Below are positions 11,162-13,237 of a stretch of 13,237 nucleotides of DNA, one piece after another. The DNA is taken from contig CAYGZA010000186.1 in assembly GCA_964354135.1 (NCBI GenBank), positions 1 to 13,237 on the forward strand, given 5' to 3'. The notes beneath the pieces are model-generated. The model was not told where the DNA came from, made no database searches, and saw only the letters and a program-made list of their open reading frames with translations. A program made the position numbers and the translations under genes. Numbering within the stretch: position 1 is the stretch's first letter; each line of letters opens with the position of its first letter. This stretch comes from CAYGZA01 sp964354135 (GTDB taxonomy: Bacteria; Planctomycetota; Planctomycetia; Pirellulales; Thermoguttaceae).

Positions 11162-13237
11162 CTAATCCTGCACCTGGAGCTTGATCTCGTCCGAGTTGGC
11201 CTTCAGCTCCGGGGCGTACATCGCCCAAGCCTTCGTGGGCAGGGCGCTGAACTTGCCCGGGATCTCGGCACGCATCCGGTAGGAAACGCTGTGGTTGCCG
11301 CGGGCCAGCCCGCGCACGAAGAAGACCACCCGGTTGTCGCGGAACTCCATGTAGGCCCCCAGGGCGTTGGCCGTGTAGCCGCTGCGGAGATCCACGGGCT
11401 CGAAGCCGGCGGGCTTCATGTCCTCGAAGACGATGTACTCGTAGTCGTTCTTGCTGGCGATTTCCAGCTCGATCTCCACGAGTTCGCCGCTCTTGAGCAT
11501 GGCCAGGTCCGCGAGCGGCTCGCGCTGGTGCTTCTCGACCTTCTCGTCGACCACCTGCCCGCGCGAGCCCGCCGCCTTGACGGACTTGTCGGCCTTTTTG
11601 AGGCGGTAGTACTTGCGCTCGACCTTGATCTCCAGCCCGGCCTTGGCGATCGGGTCCTCCAGGGTGAAGTTGGTCAGGTAGCCGTTGAAGTACAGGGGAC
11701 CGGGGCCGCGCTTCTTGAGCTCCACAACGCGCCCGCCGTCCTTGACCGCCTCGCCTTCGAGCACAAACTTGTTATCGAAGCTGAAGAGCGTCGCGGGCGT
11801 CACTTCGACCGCCTTCTGGAGCTGGCCGTCGAGCCACACCTCGACGGTCATCTCCGGCCGCTCCTCGCCGCTGGCACGGAGGAAATCGGCCATCGCCTCG
11901 ACGCAGACGGCCGTGTCGCGGGTCGAGTTCCAGTAGGTGGCGTGCTTGCGATTGTTCAAGAGGTACTTGACCAGCCGCCGGGCGACCTCGCCCTTGGGAT
12001 CGGTGCGCGAGAGGAGCTTCAGGTAGTAGGCGTGGGCCTCGTACTCGCTCCCGTACCAGCACCACCAGAAGTTGCCCTCCGGGAGGTTGAGCCAGGCGGT
12101 CTGGTTCTCTTCGTCCTGCTGGAGGTGCTGGCCGACGTTGCGGAGGACCATGTCGAGCTTCTCGCGGTCGCCGAGCTTCTCGACCGCCAGTCCGTACATC
12201 GCCAGGCTATAGACGGCCAGCTTGGTGCGATCGCGGTAGAGGAACTCGTGCATCTCGGCGTTTTTCACGCCGGCATCGACCAGGACCATGTAGACAAAGG
12301 CATCCAGGTTGTCGGCGTACTCTTTCCACGGCTTGACCTTGGGGTCCTTCTTGGCGTTTTGGAGTTTCTGCACTTCGCCGTCCTGGTATCGCTTGAGCCA
12401 CTCGACGCCCCGTTCGAGCACTCCCGGCACGAGGGCCACGTCGTTCTGCCTGGCGATCTGCAGCCCGTGGACCACCACGGCCGTGGTGTGCGGCGAGGGA
12501 TACTCGCCGTAGCCGGAGAACCAGCCCCAGCCGCCGTCCGATAGCTGCATTTCGGTGAGCCGCTGGACGCCCTCCTTGACCATGCGGCGGACCTCGTCCT
12601 GGTCGAAGACCGGGTTGCGGTCCCATCGCTTCCACTGCTTCGCGCGCTCGGTGTCCGCGCCGATCTCCTGGGGATTGAGGTTAGCCCGCTTCTTCTGGAT
12701 GTCCGCGAGGTCAAGCCGCATGTCCAGGAGGACCTTTTGCGTAATGACCGTGGGGAGGAAGCGGTTGAGCGTCTGCTCGGTGCAGCCGTAGGGGTAATCG
12801 ACCAGGTACGGCAGGGCATCGACCATGGCCCCGGCCAAGGTCGGCGAGTAGCGGACCTCGAGGCGCGACTGCTTCGGCCGCCGCTCGGCCGGCACCTTGA
12901 AGCTCATCTTGCCGCTGGTCTGGTCCGGCCGGATGACTCCCGAGCGGGCCTCCATCTTGAGCATCCCGTGGACGTAGCACGGGAATCGCATCTCCATCGC
13001 GTCCGATTCCTGGTCGGTGAGGGCCTTCATGCGCACGACCGCCTCGCCCTCGTCCAGGACCTTGACGCGCCAATCGATGCGGGCCTCCTTGTTCGGGGCG
13101 ATCTTGGCCGTGCGGGCCTGCTCGTCCAGGGGCTGGAGGACTTTGCCGTCCAGCTCCAGGACGACCTGCACGCTCTTTTCGCTCTTGAGGTAGTTGTGGA
13201 CGTTGGCCGACAGGACCACCTCGTCCTTCTGGACGAA
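11162..13237 (-). CDS. alpha-2-macroglobulin family protein, C-terminal part (5' end outside window)
   Basis: The frame is open from the right edge to TAG at 11164-11162, giving the last 691 residues. Visible residues 1-50 look like a macroglobulin-type beta domain (DEVVLSANVHNYL). PYGCTEQTLNRF (GCTEQ at about 151-155) is the thioester motif, intact, and MQLSDGGWGWFSGYGEYPSP is the conserved start of the alpha-helical thioester domain, which runs to about 470. The C-terminal domain (IASKNDYEYIVFEDMKPAGF onward) matches the last macroglobulin/receptor-binding-like domain. Bacterial homologues are periplasmic or secreted protease traps: cleavage of a bait region exposes the thioester to bind the protease. 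The bait region and signal peptide lie outside the window. No penicillin-binding protein 1C gene, a frequent partner, is seen on the 3' side. Confidence 0.92.
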   Translation of the reverse strand, partial: FVQKDEVVLSANVHNYLKSEKSVQVVLELDGKVLQPLDEQARTAKIAPNKEARIDWRVKVLDEGEAVVRMKALTDQESDAMEMRFPCYVHGMLKMEARSGVIRPDQTSGKMSFKVPAERRPKQSRLEVRYSPTLAGAMVDALPYLVDYPYGCTEQTLNRFLPTVITQKVLLDMRLDLADIQKKRANLNPQEIGADTERAKQWKRWDRNPVFDQDEVRRMVKEGVQRLTEMQLSDGGWGWFSGYGEYPSPHTTAVVVHGLQIARQNDVALVPGVLERGVEWLKRYQDGEVQKLQNAKKDPKVKPWKEYADNLDAFVYMVLVDAGVKNAEMHEFLYRDRTKLAVYSLAMYGLAVEKLGDREKLDMVLRNVGQHLQQDEENQTAWLNLPEGNFWWCWYGSEYEAHAYYLKLLSRTDPKGEVARRLVKYLLNNRKHATYWNSTRDTAVCVEAMADFLRASGEERPEMTVEVWLDGQLQKAVEVTPATLFSFDNKFVLEGEAVKDGGRVVELKKRGPGPLYFNGYLTNFTLEDPIAKAGLEIKVERKYYRLKKADKSVKAAGSRGQVVDEKVEKHQREPLADLAMLKSGELVEIELEIASKNDYEYIVFEDMKPAGFEPVDLRSGYTANALGAYMEFRDNRVVFFVRGLARGNHSVSYRMRAEIPGKFSALPTKAWAMYAPELKANSDEIKLQVQD

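Noticed and set aside
10928..12544. Long open frame on the plus strand opposite the macroglobulin gene
   Set aside because: It is antisense to a clearly conserved protein, has Leu/Val/Arg-rich low-complexity content and starts inside a repeat region. It is a high-GC shadow.
1..13237. tRNA, rRNA or transposase genes
   Set aside because: I looked for cloverleaf-like segments, rRNA-like stretches and transposase motifs and saw none.

Overview
The window is high-GC DNA that most resembles a planctomycete. The evidence is a secreted HzsA-like protein combining a beta-propeller with two CxxCH haem motifs, a secreted NIPSNAP protein, a thioester-type bacterial alpha-2-macroglobulin, and many short GC-rich palindromic repeats between genes. 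This placement is inferred from gene content and style; there is no rRNA or marker gene here.

Layout. At 1-1230 (+) the 3' end of an unidentified gene runs into a tight three-gene cassette: a DUF6941-like protein, a small acidic putative antitoxin and a MazF/PemK-type RNase toxin. At 1261-4845 (-) lies a 1194-residue exported HzsA-related di-haem protein. It diverges from a small exported NIPSNAP protein (5125-5559, +), with a plausible promoter on each strand of the shared 279-bp intergenic region. At 5658-6536 (-) is a lone FlgG/FlgF/FlgE-like flagellar rod/hook protein with no other flagellar gene around it. At 6935-7726 (+) is an FRG-domain protein. It converges on a two-gene unit (8511 down to 7907, -) coding for a BrnT-like toxin candidate and an XRE-type helix-turn-helix protein, led by a near-consensus sigma-70 promoter overlaid with repeated ATTGC/GCAAT half-sites. 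At 8929-10470 (-) is a phosphate-selective-porin-like outer-membrane protein. From 11162 to the window end (-) is the C-terminal 691 residues of an alpha-2-macroglobulin with an intact GCTEQ thioester motif.

The spaces between genes are not empty. Several hairpins share a one-sided GGGTGCCA-like lead followed by a GC-rich stem. Five of them sit 17-79 nt after a stop codon, in the orientation of the gene just ended, which suggests a role at mRNA 3' ends or insertion into such sites. A 134-bp fragment at 8625-8758 duplicates the last 44 codons of an alpha-2-macroglobulin gene, with 76 bp identical to the gene at 11162. The 690-bp gap upstream of the porin holds a sigma-54-like site, a leader hairpin, a cluster of CCGTGAAAT half-sites and a composite palindrome repeated after the FRG gene.

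The window mixes envelope/export functions (HzsA-like, NIPSNAP, porin, macroglobulin) with accessory modules (MazF cassette, BrnT-like/XRE pair, FRG protein). No complete pathway is present. The most distinctive signals are the hairpin family, the macroglobulin fragment and the operator-bearing toxin-antitoxin promoter.
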